A DNA stretch of 64,000 bases. Origin: Zea mays. Its lineage: Eukaryota; Streptophyta; Magnoliopsida; Poales; Poaceae. Both the position numbers and the translations under genes were made by a program. The stretch lies in assembly GCF_902167145.1 (NCBI RefSeq), contig NC_050099.1, positions 10,926,434 through 10,990,433 of the forward strand, written 5' to 3'. Shown in pieces: positions 10,536-22,465 of the stretch (positions within the stretch are counted from its first letter, which is position 1; every line of letters starts with the position of its first letter). A model generated the notes under the pieces. That model was not told the DNA's origin and did no database searches. It saw only the letters and a program-made list of their open reading frames with translations.

Positions 10536-10769
10536 AGATCAATGATTTTACTGTACTCATAAAGAAAACATATAAAAACTAAATAAAAGGACAAAAACAC
10601 ATCCTGACTAGCCCAAAATTACAAGTAAACATAAATTATTGATGAGAAATAAGTAACAGAGCACAACACCCAGTTTGTGGGAAGTTGAGGAAATCAAGTA
10701 CAACACATGAGCTTATGTGACCTTCCTCTATTTCTTATTTCTTCTAAACCAGCATCCATAAACGAGTAA

Positions 10770-10925
10770 TCATGCTTTCTTGGTCTTGGGCTTAGGTGCC
10801 GGTGGTAGGAACACCACCCTAAATATCCATCCAGCAAGCATGGCCCCAATAAAGGGGCATATCCAGTACACATACAGCTGCTCCCATGTGTTGTGCCAAT
10901 TGTTAACATATGCCCAGCCAAATGC
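10770..10925 (-). CDS. SIP1: SIP1 exon 3
   Basis: Codons 195-245 and TGA (10772-10770), starting AFGWAYVNNWHNTWEQ after an AATAG acceptor. It encodes the last membrane helix (YVYWICPFIGAMLAGWIF) and the lysine-rich cytosolic tail. It lies 4.8 kb from exon 2, so gene finders may miss it. Confidence 0.92.
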   Translation of the reverse strand, partial: AFGWAYVNNWHNTWEQLYVYWICPFIGAMLAGWIFRVVFLPPAPKPKTKKA

Positions 10926-13900
10926 CTATTCATGACAATTGACCAAAAAACATAAATTACAAGTTAAAAAGGAAATCAAGATAGGATTAATGCTTGTTTT
11001 CGTACAAAGCGGTTAACTGAAAACGGATACAAACTAGGATGCCTCAGAGCTGCTCAAAAGGAGAAGTAACTAAAAATCAGTTAATAACACATTCAGGATT
11101 TAGAACCACTATGTGAAGCATCCTGAACCATGATAAAAACATGAAACTGCTTACCATGGACGCAACTATTGTTGGAGTGTGTGTGTGTGTTCTTATATAT
11201 GTAGTTAGACTGGCACCACTGTTGGCCTGCCGACCTATTAGGGTTAGGGTTCCGAGTCTATATATATGTAACCATCCTATGCAATACAACAGGGACTTCA
11301 CATTCTTACAACTATGAAATATGCTTTCATAATGCCATCTGATAGAAAGAACATGTACCTATGTTGTTGACCGATGACTCCATTTCAACAAAATACGTTT
11401 AGTTGTCCTCTCATAAACATGTGGAATATTGAACATATATAAACCAGAATTATGAATGGATGAGTACTACTAGAGCTAAAAGCCTAAAACCCTCAAATTA
11501 TACTGCTGCAGCTGCTTTCTTGAGTATTTTATACTTGAGTCAATTTAGTTCACAGCTTGGAGGCTTGAGTTGTTGAGCTTTAGCCTGACTGGTTGGCCCA
11601 TCAACCAAACTACCAAAAAAGAGTGAGAATTGAATAGACTTGGCCAACCCTATATGCCCAAAGAAAGTAAGATACAACGGCCAAAATACAACTACTCATA
11701 GAAATAGTGATTGGCTTATTGTCAGTAAAAAAACATTTGTTGGGTGGGGTACATTCTCCAGTTTCAAAGTAATAGCTCTTCCAGCAAAAATACATTTTGG
11801 TTTAGATTTAGAAACAAAATTAAATAGTCTATCAATAACTTCTAAAAATATTCAGCTTCAGAGAATGAAAATTATGTGTAGATCCATTCATGGTCTTAGT
11901 GATGATGTGATATAACTTTGCATAGTAAATAATACCAATTTAACAGTAAAACTCTGAAAGTTTTTTTAAACAAATTAGTAGTCTTCATCTTGTTAGGTCT
12001 GATGCAGTGGTGAGAGCTGTCTCATTGAGTTTCTAGATCGTGGGTTTTTTTCTTGAACACGCAAGGGAGTTATGTATCATTTCATTATGAAAGGAAAAAA
12101 ATACACAGGAAAAGGAATCCCTAAACACCAAGACAAACTAACAATGTGACGAACCGACCAGCTGTCCTGAGAACAGGTGACAACGCAACAACTCTAGCAC
12201 TAGCCTCTGTTCGAGACCCTTACAAACAGCTGCTGGAGCCCCTTGTCCCCAGCCGAACACCAAAGCACTCCCTCGCTGGCAATGTCCTGTAGAGCCACCA
12301 CCAAATCTGGCCTCATCCCATCAAAGACACATCTTTTACGGTGTTTCCAAAGTTCCCAAGACACCAGAATGATGAGAGAGTTCATCCCCTTCTTGAACTC
12401 CTTTGGAACCAGCTTGAGGGATTTGGGCCACCATGGAGAGAAGCTTCCATCAGATTGCGCTGGTGTCAAGTGACTCAAACCAAAGCCTTGAAGGACTAGA
12501 AACCCACCTGCCGAGCAAAAACACAGGAGACCAACAAGTGGTTGATGGTTTCAGTTTCTTGATTAAATAAAGAACATGCAGCTGGGTGAGGCAGCCTCCA
12601 CTTTGCCAGCCGATCCTCTGTCCGGCAGCGCCTCTTAACCACCAGCCATACAAAGAATTTGCAGCGAGGTGGAGCCCATGATTTACATATTCTTTTCCAA
12701 GGCGCAAAGCGGAATGCTCCCTTAAAGAAGGCCATGTAGGCTGATTTACTCGAATAAATCCCAGATTTTGAGAGTTCCCACATGTGCCGATCAGCTTCAC
12801 CTTCTATCAGCTGCCTATTATCCAACAGACCCCACAGCAAGAGCTACTCCCTCAGAACTTGGACAGTGGGAGCACCTTTGATATCAGAGACCCATCCTCT
12901 GTTCAACAGGGCCTAAGCCACCGTACGACAATTGAATGTTCTCTTAGAGACTGTCCTGATCAGGTTGGGAGCCAATTCAGAGATGGTCTTAGCGTTTATC
13001 CATCTATCTTTCCAAAACAGGGTGTTCTGTCCATTGACGACACCTGTCTCCACCGCCATGTTGAATAAGGCCCATGCATTGTTGGGTACTTGGACTGACA
13101 GCCCCCTCCAAGGCCGGCTAGGGTCTGTTTTTTCTGACCACGGCCAACGCAGGCGGAGGGCCCAGCTTAGGACCCCCAGGTTCAGCACGCCCAGTCCACC
13201 GAAATGAAGTGGTCGCTGCACAAGGTCCCAGGACACCAAGCAATTCCCACCCTTAGCATTTTCTCTGCAAACCCATAGGAACCCTCTGCGCCGCTGATCA
13301 ATTGCTTCGATGACGCACTTAGGTAGGTCCAGGGCTATCATGGAGTAGATAGGTAAAGGAGAGAGAACCACCTTGACTGTGACCAACTGGCCGGCCCTGT
13401 TCATGATGAGGGCTCCTTTCCAATTTGGAATACAGTTAGCCACCTTATCAACCAACTTGGAAGCTTCTTGAGACCCAATGGTAGGCCCAAGTAGGTACAA
13501 GGGAAATTATTTATGGCACAGTTCAGAACATTGGAAATCAAAATTTTTTCTCTATCTCCACATTGAATTGGATGGACTGAGCTCTTAGACAAGTTCGTCA
13601 CAAGCCTGGAAGTGTGCCCAAAGGCCTCCAAGAGCTCCTTGACCAGGGAAAGATCAGAATCGAAAGGCCTTAGGAAGAGGACTGCATCATCAGCACAGAG
13701 AAAATGCGATGTTGGGGTTGTTGAATCGCGAACGGGTGGAAATGGCCCTCATGAGCTGCCCGCCAACCAAGGAGTTTAGGACATCCATAACTAGAACAAA
13801 GAGCATGGGGGACAGCGGGTCTCCTTGTCGCAGCCCCCGGCGATGAATAATATTGTCTCTTGGTTCTCCATTCAGCAGTATTCTAGTGGATGAAGATGAG

Positions 13901-16399
13901 AGCAGGACTACTGCAGGAGGCACAGCAAGTGGCGCCAACCTTGTCCGAAGCCAATATGAATGAGAACCTCAACCTCCAGAAGAAAGAACCAAGATACTGA
14001 GTCAAAGGCTTTCGATATGTCCAATTTGAGGAGGATGTGAGGCGTCTTGCTACTGTTTCAACTTTTTAGCCATTTGTTGCACAAGCATAAAGTTGTCATA
14101 TATTTCTCTTCTTCACAAAAGCTGGTTGGTTTGCAGAGACCAATTTGGGGAGGAGAGGGGCCAAACGATTAGTCATCACCTTGGTCACAGGTTTGGCAAA
14201 ACTGTGGACGAGGCTGATTGGTCTGAAATCATTTAGATGTTGAAGCAACATCTCTAGCTAGATCCTATTCTACAAAAAGAAAATCAAGTCATGTCCATAT
14301 ATGAAGTGCCAAACTTACACTAAAATGCAGTCTACATTAACCTTTCCTGTAAAAGTATAATATCCCTCTCATATTTAGACAAGCTCCATCTTGTATCTAT
14401 GTAACCATCTCAGCAATGGAAGCTATTCTAGCTTGACAGCTCATGTAGGACTCCAAGGCAAAAAACCTTATATACATCAAAGAAATAAATCAGGTGGGAA
14501 TTAACCCCCCCCCCCCTGTTGGAAGCGTATAAAAAAAAGAGAAGCATAACAAGTCAACAAGAATTTATTTTCGTTGTCACCAACTTGGTAAAAGCATGTA
14601 AAATGGAGGTGCTTAGCTAAAACCTTTCTATGCCTAGAAGGTGGATAAGATGCTTAAGTTATCACCAGTGCTTAATGCTAACAAGGTTGTTGAGCCTATC
14701 TAAGCATGTTTGCATTGTAGGAACTATCTTCTATACGATTCTTAGTGATATGACAAGATTCTCTCTCATTAACCACTTGTGTCTAAGCATCTTGCGTTGT
14801 ACTTGTATATAACAAGATGATGGTTTTTGGAAAAAGAAAAAGGAAAGACTCAAAACTGTTTTGTAGAAGTACTCTTTGGCTGCTCAAATGTAGATGGACA
14901 AATCAAAGCAAAAAATAAGGAATAAGCAACTTTTGCATCACAAACATAAGAGAAGTATTTCTCCAGTTAAAATATAACTACAACTGATGGGTAGTGGTAA
15001 AAAATAAAAACATGCTGCGAACTGCCAAGTTCATACCAATATTTTTGGCGGTATGTTTTCTTAACAAAGACTTCTCTGGTAAGTGCTATAGTACATGGAA
15101 ACTTTGCAACCTGACACTGAGATTTGGCCATGACATCCCCATCAGTATGTATGATCTTTTATTCCTGACTCCCAAGCCCATTATAGTTATTGGATATAAA
15201 TTTTAGGAATGGTACTTCTGAAGCTGTAGGGGGTCCATGGTGCAATATCACACATGAAAAACAGTTGATTGGTAATGAAATTAGTAGTAAGAAGTAGATG
15301 GTGTCTAGAAACTACCCGTGGACTTTGAAGCAAACTGAAAGCATGGAGAATTTGAGTGTCTTGATTGGTACAAACCATGATCATACAATGTATAGGTATG
15401 CTCATCCGGCGCAAAGAACGAAACCACAAGGAAACCAAACATGAAGGTAACCAACCCGGGAGCATTTCAGATGCATATGATGCACATATTGAATCGTCGT
15501 CATCAATCTCAGATCTAACGCCCTCTAGTACCTCTTTTTTCCTGAACAGAGAAGGGTGTGCATGCTGTGTTGCAGAATCTGATATGGATCATCGCGATTT
15601 AATATATGCAACATATGCACCTAAGACTCGTGTGCACCTGCTACGCTTTCAACCAACCTTCCTATAATTTAGCCAATATAACACAAACAAACACAGATAG
15701 ATCAAAAGCAAAGGAAAGGCAAGATACTGACATTAGCTGGGTTCATAGACGGCCCCGTGTACTCTGCGCCTGCGAGGATGACGGAGACGATGGAGGTTGA
15801 GAGCAGCAAGGTCTTGAGGATGACGTTGCGGGGGCCCTTGACGATGACCCAGAGCACGGTCAGGGTGATGACGAAGGTGAGCACCCCTTCGGCTAGGGCA
15901 CCGGTGTGGGGATCCACCTTGAGTGAGGGGCCCGCGAGCGTGTGCTTATACTGCGCCGGCATCAGCTCCGAGATGGCCAGGGCGCCGCCCACAGCGCCGG
16001 CGGCCTAACAAAGATGCTGCTTCAGAATTCGATTGATTCCACTGAATACAGGAGGGGCGGAGGACGGGGGGAAAGCCCATCGCTGCGTACCTGCGCCGGG
16101 AAGCGGAGCGCAACCGAGAAGAGGGAGGGGCTGTCGAGTCCGGCGGCATAGGAGGCGGCGAAGTCGGTGGGGTTGAAGCTGGCGCCGCCGAGCGCACCGC
16201 AGAGGAGATCGAAGGTGAAGAGGAGCACCGAGAGGAGGGACGTGGTGACGAGGAGCGCGTAGTGGCCGGCGCCCTCCTGCACCCCCAGGTACGACGTGAC
16301 GGCTGCTGTGGAGGCACCGAGCGCGGAGGCGCACAGCACCCACAGGAACGTCACCACGGCGTCCGCGGCCGCCGCGCGAACCGTCGCTCCCATCGCCAT
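10770..16399 (-). CDS. SIP1: SIP1-type aquaporin, three exons (16399-16091, 16004-15732, 10925-10770)
   Basis: This is a small basic intrinsic protein, the plant aquaporin subfamily that forms water channels in the endoplasmic reticulum membrane. The joined exons give 245 codons (103, 91 and 51, plus TGA), all phase 0 with GT-AG borders. The first pore motif is NPT at residues 76-78 (FNPTDF), the SIP1 replacement for NPA. The second is a normal NPA at 191-193 (GPSMNPAN), placed right at the exon 2/3 border. Hydrophobic segments cover most of the protein, as expected for six membrane helices. The lysine-rich tail PKPKTKKA gives the basic character. The start ATG at 16399 is followed by MAMGATVR, as remembered for maize SIP1 proteins. 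The 245-aa length hints at SIP1-1, but the paralogue is not settled. No stop or frameshift was seen, and it is the only intact host gene in the window. Confidence 0.93.
10926..12044. other. SIP1 intron 2, 3'-side part
   Basis: About 1.1 kb of AT-rich intron with a short GT microsatellite at about 11177-11191. I see no gene, terminal repeat pair or domain in it. Short open frames on both strands lack any recognisable pattern. Confidence 0.6.
12045..14240 (-). mobile_element. 5'-truncated L1-type LINE in SIP1 intron 2
   Basis: In minus-strand orientation (same as the host gene) the sequence begins inside the RT domain near 14240 (LNDFRPISLV motif) and ends with the typical plant LINE 3' tail, ATGATACATAACTCCCTTGCG followed closely by an A-run (T-run at 12045-12051 on the plus strand). 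No clean target duplication was found. The 5' truncation is the usual outcome of incomplete LINE reverse transcription. Confidence 0.85.
12200..14240 (-). pseudogene. LINE ORF2, RT to C-terminus, broken
   Basis: RT pieces include RRGLRQGDPLSPMLFVLVMD (13938-13690) and, after a frameshift, the CADDAVLFLR catalytic block, where the usual tyrosine or phenylalanine before ADD is cysteine. Next come YLGLPLGLK (13631-13401) and the post-RT region at 13500-12913 (IYSMIALDLPKCV, RGFLWVCRE). The zf-RVT-like domain at 12840-12496 has WKRICKSWAPPRCKFFVWL. The tail at 12478-12200 ends the protein (WELWKHRKRCVFDG). At least four frameshifts make it non-functional. It is a different LINE lineage from the one at position 1, judging by the RT wording. 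Confidence 0.85.
14241..15731. other. SIP1 intron 2, 5'-side part
   Basis: About 1.5 kb of AT-rich intron. It includes a C homopolymer of about ten bases near 14507-14516 and several poly-A patches. No domain, terminal inverted repeat or LTR was recognised. Confidence 0.6.
15732..16004 (-). CDS. SIP1: SIP1 exon 2
   Basis: Codons 104-194, beginning AAGAVGGALAI after a TTAG acceptor and ending GPSMNPAN before a GTCAGT donor. It carries the middle membrane helices and the second pore motif NPA. Confidence 0.93.
16091..16399 (-). CDS. SIP1: SIP1 exon 1
   Basis: Codons 1-103, from ATG at 16399 to RFPAQ, with donor GTACGC following. It contains the first two predicted membrane helices and the first half-helix with the NPT motif. 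Its GC content is very high, as is common in 5' exons of grass genes. Intron 1 (16090-16005) is only 86 bp. Confidence 0.93.
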
Positions 16400-16616
16400 C
16401 CGCGCCTGCGCCTGCGCCGGCCTTCTTCCTGCCTCCTTTGCGGCTCGATCGGAAATAGAAGACCGGATTGGGGTTTTGGCAACTGCAGTTCGATATTTCG
16501 ATCGATCGATCGCGCACCCCAGTTGACGGAGAGGGGTGCCCACGAGCACGCTCTCGCCGTGATTCTCCCTCTAACAGACTCTGTTATCTCTATCCCAAGT
16601 CCAAGATGACATCCCA
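16400..16616 (-). promoter_or_regulatory. SIP1: SIP1 leader and proximal upstream region
   Basis: This interval precedes the SIP1 start codon on the minus strand. It is GC-rich near the ATG and contains a CGATCGATCGATCG run at about 16500-16512. No clear TATA box was found, so the transcription start is not placed. The foldback block at 16617-16935 limits the space for a native promoter to about 220 bp unless that block contributes. Confidence 0.4.
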
Positions 16617-16935
16617 TGCTTAGACCAACTCCAGCAGCACTCCGCATGCGGCTCCGGATCCGTATTTTGCGGAGTCTAGCACACTATTCATCTGTCCAGC
16701 AGGCTCCGTATCCGGCTCCGTAAAACGCACGGCGTGTACCCAGACTCCCCATTTCCACGCTTTCTCTCTCCTCTCCGCAGCTCTCTCGCGGGCGCGCGCG
16801 CCTGCTGGCGGGCCCCAGGTGTCATAGACTGCATGCGGAGTGGGATGGGGAGTGTTGCTGGAAACGGAGCCGGATACGGAGAGGAGAGAGAATGTGTCGG
16901 CCGCGCGTTTTAGGGATACGGAGTCGCACAACATA
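16617..16935. repeat. inverted-repeat block upstream of SIP1, MITE-like
   Basis: Words such as CTCCGTATCCGGCTCCGT occur on one strand in the left half and on the other in the right half (GGAGCCGGATACGGAG), and CCAGCAGCACTCC pairs with GGAGTGTTGCTGG. The block starts with ACCAACTCCAGCAG, a common start of grass MITEs. The arms are imperfect and no target duplication was fixed, so the superfamily is open. Confidence 0.45.
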
Positions 16936-17332
16936 TCAATCCCTTTCGATTCATCATACGTATTGAAAAAGAGAACATATCTGCCATGAGTAACATATCA
17001 TGATCATCTATTTTAAATGTCTCTCGCTGTTCTCTATATTTAAAAAATACACTCTCTATCACTACCCTTCACCACTCTCGACGTCGGACTAAAATAAATA
17101 ATTATAATTTAGGAGTTGTTTAGGATGGCTCTAGGTTCAGCTCTAGCATGGAGTTATAATTTACAATATCAGTTTAAATAATTTTAAAAATAATTTTTAT
17201 CTAAACAATAAACGTGATTTATCTAAATATCTTTCGAAGGATTATAGCTCTAGCTTCATAATTTTTTGAAGCACCTAATAACTTGATTCACCAAATTTTC
17301 TAGAGCTAGAACTATCTACATCAAAGTGTTTT
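16936..17332. other. AT-rich spacer, possible MITE debris
   Basis: No gene. The right half (about 17110-17320) contains GCTCTAG words in both orientations around an AT-rich core, suggesting a decayed foldback element. The copia element starts immediately after it. Confidence 0.4.
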
Positions 17333-17993
17333 TGTTGAATTAATGTGGTCCTCACTCAAATTAATAGTCAATACTAAAGGTTCACTTTAAGGCTACGTTG
17401 TACTAGTACTTTAGTACCATACCGGAAGTTCAAGGGACAATTCAATCAACTTAAATAGGTGGATCGTTGGTGCATATATTGAGAAGCTGAGAAAAGGATA
17501 AAGGACTACCACACGCGCGCGCCGCCGGTCGGGCCGAGGGCGTGGTAGATCAGACCTTGGTCCGAGTATTTCTTCTGTGTTATGTCTAGTAACGGATGAG
17601 TGTAATGACTGTCACTCACTCTGCACCAGCCATTCCCGTCCCACCTTCTACGAGCACAAAGAGTGTGGGAGAGCAGGCCTCCGCCCGACCAACGCAGATC
17701 AATTTCTTCGTCGCTAGCACCGTTCGAGGGACTGCACTGGGCACATCTCTCTGCATCGACTGCGTATGACTACATCGAACATACACACGAGATGTCTCAT
17801 GTGAATGGCGTCATTGGTGCCTTTGAGCATCGGTCCCTCCGCAGGGTACAATCTGTTCTTTGTATTTGTGCATATTTTACTGTTGTTTACTTCTTATGTG
17901 AGTAATGATACACATATGCACATACATGTCGTCACATACATCACTGTGATTTTTTGGATTAAATTAAAACTGAAAATGTCTATTTCTCTAACA
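17333..17993 (+). repeat. copia 5' LTR (661 bp, internally deleted)
   Basis: It shares its first 230 bases and last 340 bases with the 3' LTR but lacks about 350 bp in between. The missing part includes the TATATATA box seen in the 3' copy. The remaining sequence differs at many single positions, consistent with age. Confidence 0.85.
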
Positions 17994-18000
17994 ATCCAAA

Positions 18001-21000
18001 AACCTGATATTAGACATTTTTCTGTTAGTGGTTTTGCTGCTGCGTTAAAACCAAGTGAAACTTTTGATGGGACATTTTATAAGAGGTGGCGTAGTAAGAT
18101 GATACGGTGGTTGACTGCAATGAACTGCTATCACGTCGCAGAGGAGAAACTCGAACAGTTCACTCCTGAAGAGGAGAGAATGTTCGACGTTGCCGATAAC
18201 CTGTTTCGAGGCGCCGTGATTGGCACTCTTGCCAACAAGTATGTTGATTCTTATCTAACGTGCACATCTGCAAAAAAAAGTTATGGGATGCATTAGATGA
18301 GAAGTTCAGTGTTTCTGATGATGGTAGCGAGTTGCACATCATGGAGCATCTGTTTGACTACAAGATGGTTGAGAATCATCCTGTAGTTGAACAGGCTCAT
18401 GAAATACAGGCACTGGCTTAGGAACTCGAACAGTTCCCGTGTATCTTGCCTAACAAGTTCGTGGCTGGCGGTATTATCACTAAGTTGCCACATTCTTGGA
18501 CGAATTTTGCTACCACTCTAAAACATAAGAGACAAGAGTTTAGCGTGGCTGAGCTTATTGGGTCTCTTGATGTTGAGGAGAGGGTGAAAGCAAAAGACAC
18601 TCGTGGAAAAGGAGTTGAGACTTCTAGTGCCAATATGGTACACAATAAGAACTCCAATGTGTCACATAATAATAAAAAGAAGAACAAGCAACAGAATGCC
18701 ATGAAGCCCAAGAAGACAACCTCGTTTAAAAGGAAGAACAAAGGAGTTGATTACTTTGTTTGTGGGAGTACTAATCACTGGGCAAGCGCTTGTCCAGACC
18801 GCAAATTCAAGCAAGAGAAAAAACCAGCTCAAGAGAAGAAAATAGCAAACATGGTTGTTAGCGAGACCGCAGAAGGAACATCGGGGTATGGTAATCTTTT
18901 ACCTTCTATTCTTTCAGTGTGTCAATCCCCTGAGTGGTGGGCTGACACTAGTCCTAATATTCATGTGTGTCCTAATATTTCTTTGTTTTCTTCTTATCAG
19001 TGCAAAGGGGCTAGAGCCTTGCTGATGGGGAACAGATCACATGCGCGTGTTCTTGGTGTTGGTACAATCATTCTGAAGTTTACTTTGGGAAAGGCAGTGC
19101 TATTGAAGAACGTGCAACATGTCCCCTACATAAAAAATAATCTTGTTAGTGGCTCGTTGCTATGTCGAGATGGCTATAAACTTATGTTCGAGTCCAATAA
19201 ATGTATACTGTCAAAGTATGGGAGATTTGTTGGAAAAGGCTATGACAGTGGAGGCTTGTTCCACTTATCTCTGCATGATGTGTGTAATAAGTCTGTGAAC
19301 AATGTAATTTCGAACGAGTCGTATATTTGGTATTCATGACTTTGTCACATCAATTTTGGTTGTGTGTCGCAATTAGTAAATTTAAATTTAATACCAAAAT
19401 TTGATTTAGTCAAAGGTTCTAAGTGCTAGGTGTGCGTGTAATCTAAGCAACCTCGCAAGCCTCATAAGGCTGCAGAGGCGAGGAACTTGGCACCACTAGA
19501 CTTAATACATTCCGATTTATGTGAGATGAATGGAATATTGACTAAGGGAGGTAAACAATATTTTATTACTTTTATCGATGATTCTACTAGATTTTTTTAT
19601 GTGTATCTCTTAAAGTCAAAAGACGAAGCTTTGCATTATTTTAAGACCTAAAAAGCTGAAGTGGAAAATCAACTCGAGAGGAAAATTAAACGGTTAAGGT
19701 CTGATCGTGGTGGAGAATATTTTTTAGGTGATTTTTCTGATTTTTGTGTGAAACATGATATTATTCATGGGAGGACACTGCCATACTCACCACAATCCAA
19801 TGGGGTTGCTGAGAGAAAGAACCGTACTCTAACTGATTTTGTTAACGCCATGTTAGAGACTTCTGGACTATCTAAGGAATGGTGGGGTGAGGCGATCTTG
19901 ACGGCATGTCATGTCCTGAATAAAGTTCCCACAAAGAACAAAGAAATCACACCATTCGAGGAATGGGAAAAGAGGAAATTAAATATCTCCTATTTGCGCA
20001 CCTGGGGTTGTTTGGCCAAAGTGAATGTGTCAATTAACAAGAAGCGCAAATTAGGTCCAAAAACTGTTGATTGTATTTTCCTTGGGTATGCTTTTCATAG
20101 AATTGGATATAGGTTCTTAATTATAAACTCTGGAGTACCAGACATGTTGGTTGGTACTATTATGGAGTTCAGAGATGCTATGTTTTTTAGGACAAATTTC
20201 CCATGAAAGATACACATGACACGTCTAATGGTGAACCAACGATACCCCATGATCATTTTATTCCTGTAGAACACACTGAGGAATCCCATATACATAATCC
20301 TGTGGAAGATGACAATGTATCAACTCGAAAGAGTAAGAGACCAAGGATTGCAAAGTCCTTCGGTGATGATTACATTGTATATCTTGTGGATGACACCCCA
20401 AGTACCATTGAAGAGGCATATCCCTCTCCTGATGCTGACTTTTGGAAGGAAGCAATAAGGAGTGAGATGGATTCTGTTATGTCTAATGCAACTTAGGAGG
20501 TCGTGGAGCGTCCTTATGGATGTAAGCCCATTGGGAGTAAATGGGTGTTCAAGAAAAAGCTTAGACCTGATGATACTATTGAAAGGTGCAAGGCGAGGCT
20601 TGTAATTAAAGGCTATTCACAGAAGGAAGGTGAGGATTTCTTTGATACTTATTCACTTGTGGCCCCATAATTCGTGTGCTACTTACTCTGGCTGCCTCTC
20701 ATGGTCTTCTCGTCCATCAAATGGATGTTAAGACAACATTACTAAATGGAGAGCTAGATGAGGAAATCTACATGGAGCAGCCAACTGGGTTTGTAGCAAA
20801 CGGTCAAGAAGGCATGGCGTGTAAATTATTGAAATCTTTATATGGCCTAAAACAAGCACCTAAGCAATGGCATGAAAAGTTTGACAGAACTCTGACATCT
20901 GTTGGCTTTGTTGTGAACGAAGTAGACAAATGTGTATATTATCGGTATGGTGGGGGCGAGGGAGTAATTTTATGCATATATGTTGATGACATTCTAATCT

Positions 21001-21927
21001 TGGGGACGAGTCTTGATGTGATTAAAGAGATAAAAGACTTTTTGTCTAATAATTTTGAAACGAAAGATTTGGGAGAAGCTGATGTTATTCTTAGCATTAA
21101 GATACTGAGAGAAGGCAATGGTGGGTCACACTTGTGCAATCCCACTATGTGGAAAAGGTTTTGAGTCGCTTTGGTTATAGCGAATGTGAACCTGCTCGAA
21201 CACCTTATGATCCTAGTAAGCTATTGAAGAAAAATCGAAGGATAGCTAGGGATCAATTGATATATTCCCAAATAATTGGTTCATCATGTACTTAGGTAGC
21301 GCTACAAGGCCTGACATCTCATTTGCTGTGAGCAAACTTAGCCGGTTTGTTTCAAAACCGAGAGATGATCACTGGCATGCTCTTGAGAGAGTTTTGCGCT
21401 ATCTAAAAGGTACTATGAGTTTAGACATCCATTATACCGGGTACCCAACAGTACTGGAGGGTTATTGTGATGCAAAATGGATATCTTATACTGATGAGAT
21501 ATATGCCACAAGTGGATATGTGTTTTCACTTGGAGGTGGCGTTGTTTCATGGAAGTCTTGCAAGCAGACCATCTTAACGAGGTCGACTATGGAAGCAGAA
21601 CTCACAACATTAGATATCGCTTCAGTTGAGACTGAGTGGCTTCATGAACTCATGGATTTACTGGTGGTTGAAAAACCTGTGCCAGCTATTTCTATGAACT
21701 GTGATAATCAGACAGTGATAATCAAGATAAACAGTTCTAAGGATAATACGAAGTCGACAAGGCACATAAAGAGGCGTTTAAAATCTGTCAGGAAATTGAG
21801 AAACTCTGGAGTAATAGCGTTGGACTATGTCCATACGTCTAAAAATCTGGTAGATCAATTTACTAAGGGGCTATCACGTAGTGTGATAGATAGTGCATCG
21901 AGTGAAATTGGCCTGAGACCCACCTAA
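18001..21927 (+). pseudogene. copia gag-pol polyprotein, broken
   Basis: Gag starts with the FDGTFYKRWRSKMI block (about 18065) and continues through a frameshift near 18270 and a stop near 18419. The zinc knuckle at about 18760 reads YFVCGSTNHWASAC, so its first zinc-binding cysteine is tyrosine. The protease motif is WWADTS instead of the usual D-T-G. The integrase core is visible (IHSDLCEM, RSDRGGEYF, GVAERKNRT), with stops before 19661. RT runs 20203-21164 with a stop near 20494 and a frameshift near 20669, and keeps the CIYVDDILIL catalytic block. RNase H follows at 21286-21927 (YCDAKWISY, STMEAELTTL). The polyprotein would supply capsid and enzymes for copia replication; it is dead in at least three domains. 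Confidence 0.85.
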
Positions 21928-22465
21928 AGTTTATCATAGTGGTAACATGTTCTATGTGATCAGAGATCCCGTGAATTGGAATGGTGAAACAAGCTAGTGG
22001 TAGACTGAGAGTAAAGACCCTTAATAAGGTTCATTTCAGATGCACATCTTTCCTTACTGTAAGGTAGGTTGGTGTTTACACCTTAATATGTTCCAAATGG
22101 CTTTGTGAAGCAAAGATGTTGTCCTACAGAACATCTTTAGAGGAACATACCTATATGGGTTAACTGCTAGTCACAGTTTATGAGATCTGGGTGGTCTCTA
22201 GATACCCATGAAAGGCTATGGAGTTTGACTTAGATGCTCCAACCAGAGGGAATGCGCTCAGCAATCTAGTACTGGTAAAGAGTTTAGATGAAACTTATTC
22301 CACGCAAAACTGTCAATTCAAGGCCTAGTCAATTGTGCATTTGTGGTCAAGTGTATTCTAGATTCTAGGTGGATGTTCAACTTAACAGTCTCCATCGAAA
22401 CACCAGTATATCAAACGTTTGAGATAATGAGAACATTTTAATGTGACTTAGCATTTGGTGGGGAT
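21928..22465 (+). other. copia 3' untranslated region
   Basis: About 540 bp between the RNase H stop and the 3' LTR. There is no domain. The last bases (GCATTTGGTGGGGAT, ending 22465) form the presumed polypurine tract. Confidence 0.6.

Noticed and set aside
12045..14240. TCTAGATC-like words on both sides of the intronic LINE as its target duplication
   Set aside because: The words do not abut the element ends and match imperfectly, so the duplication is left unassigned.
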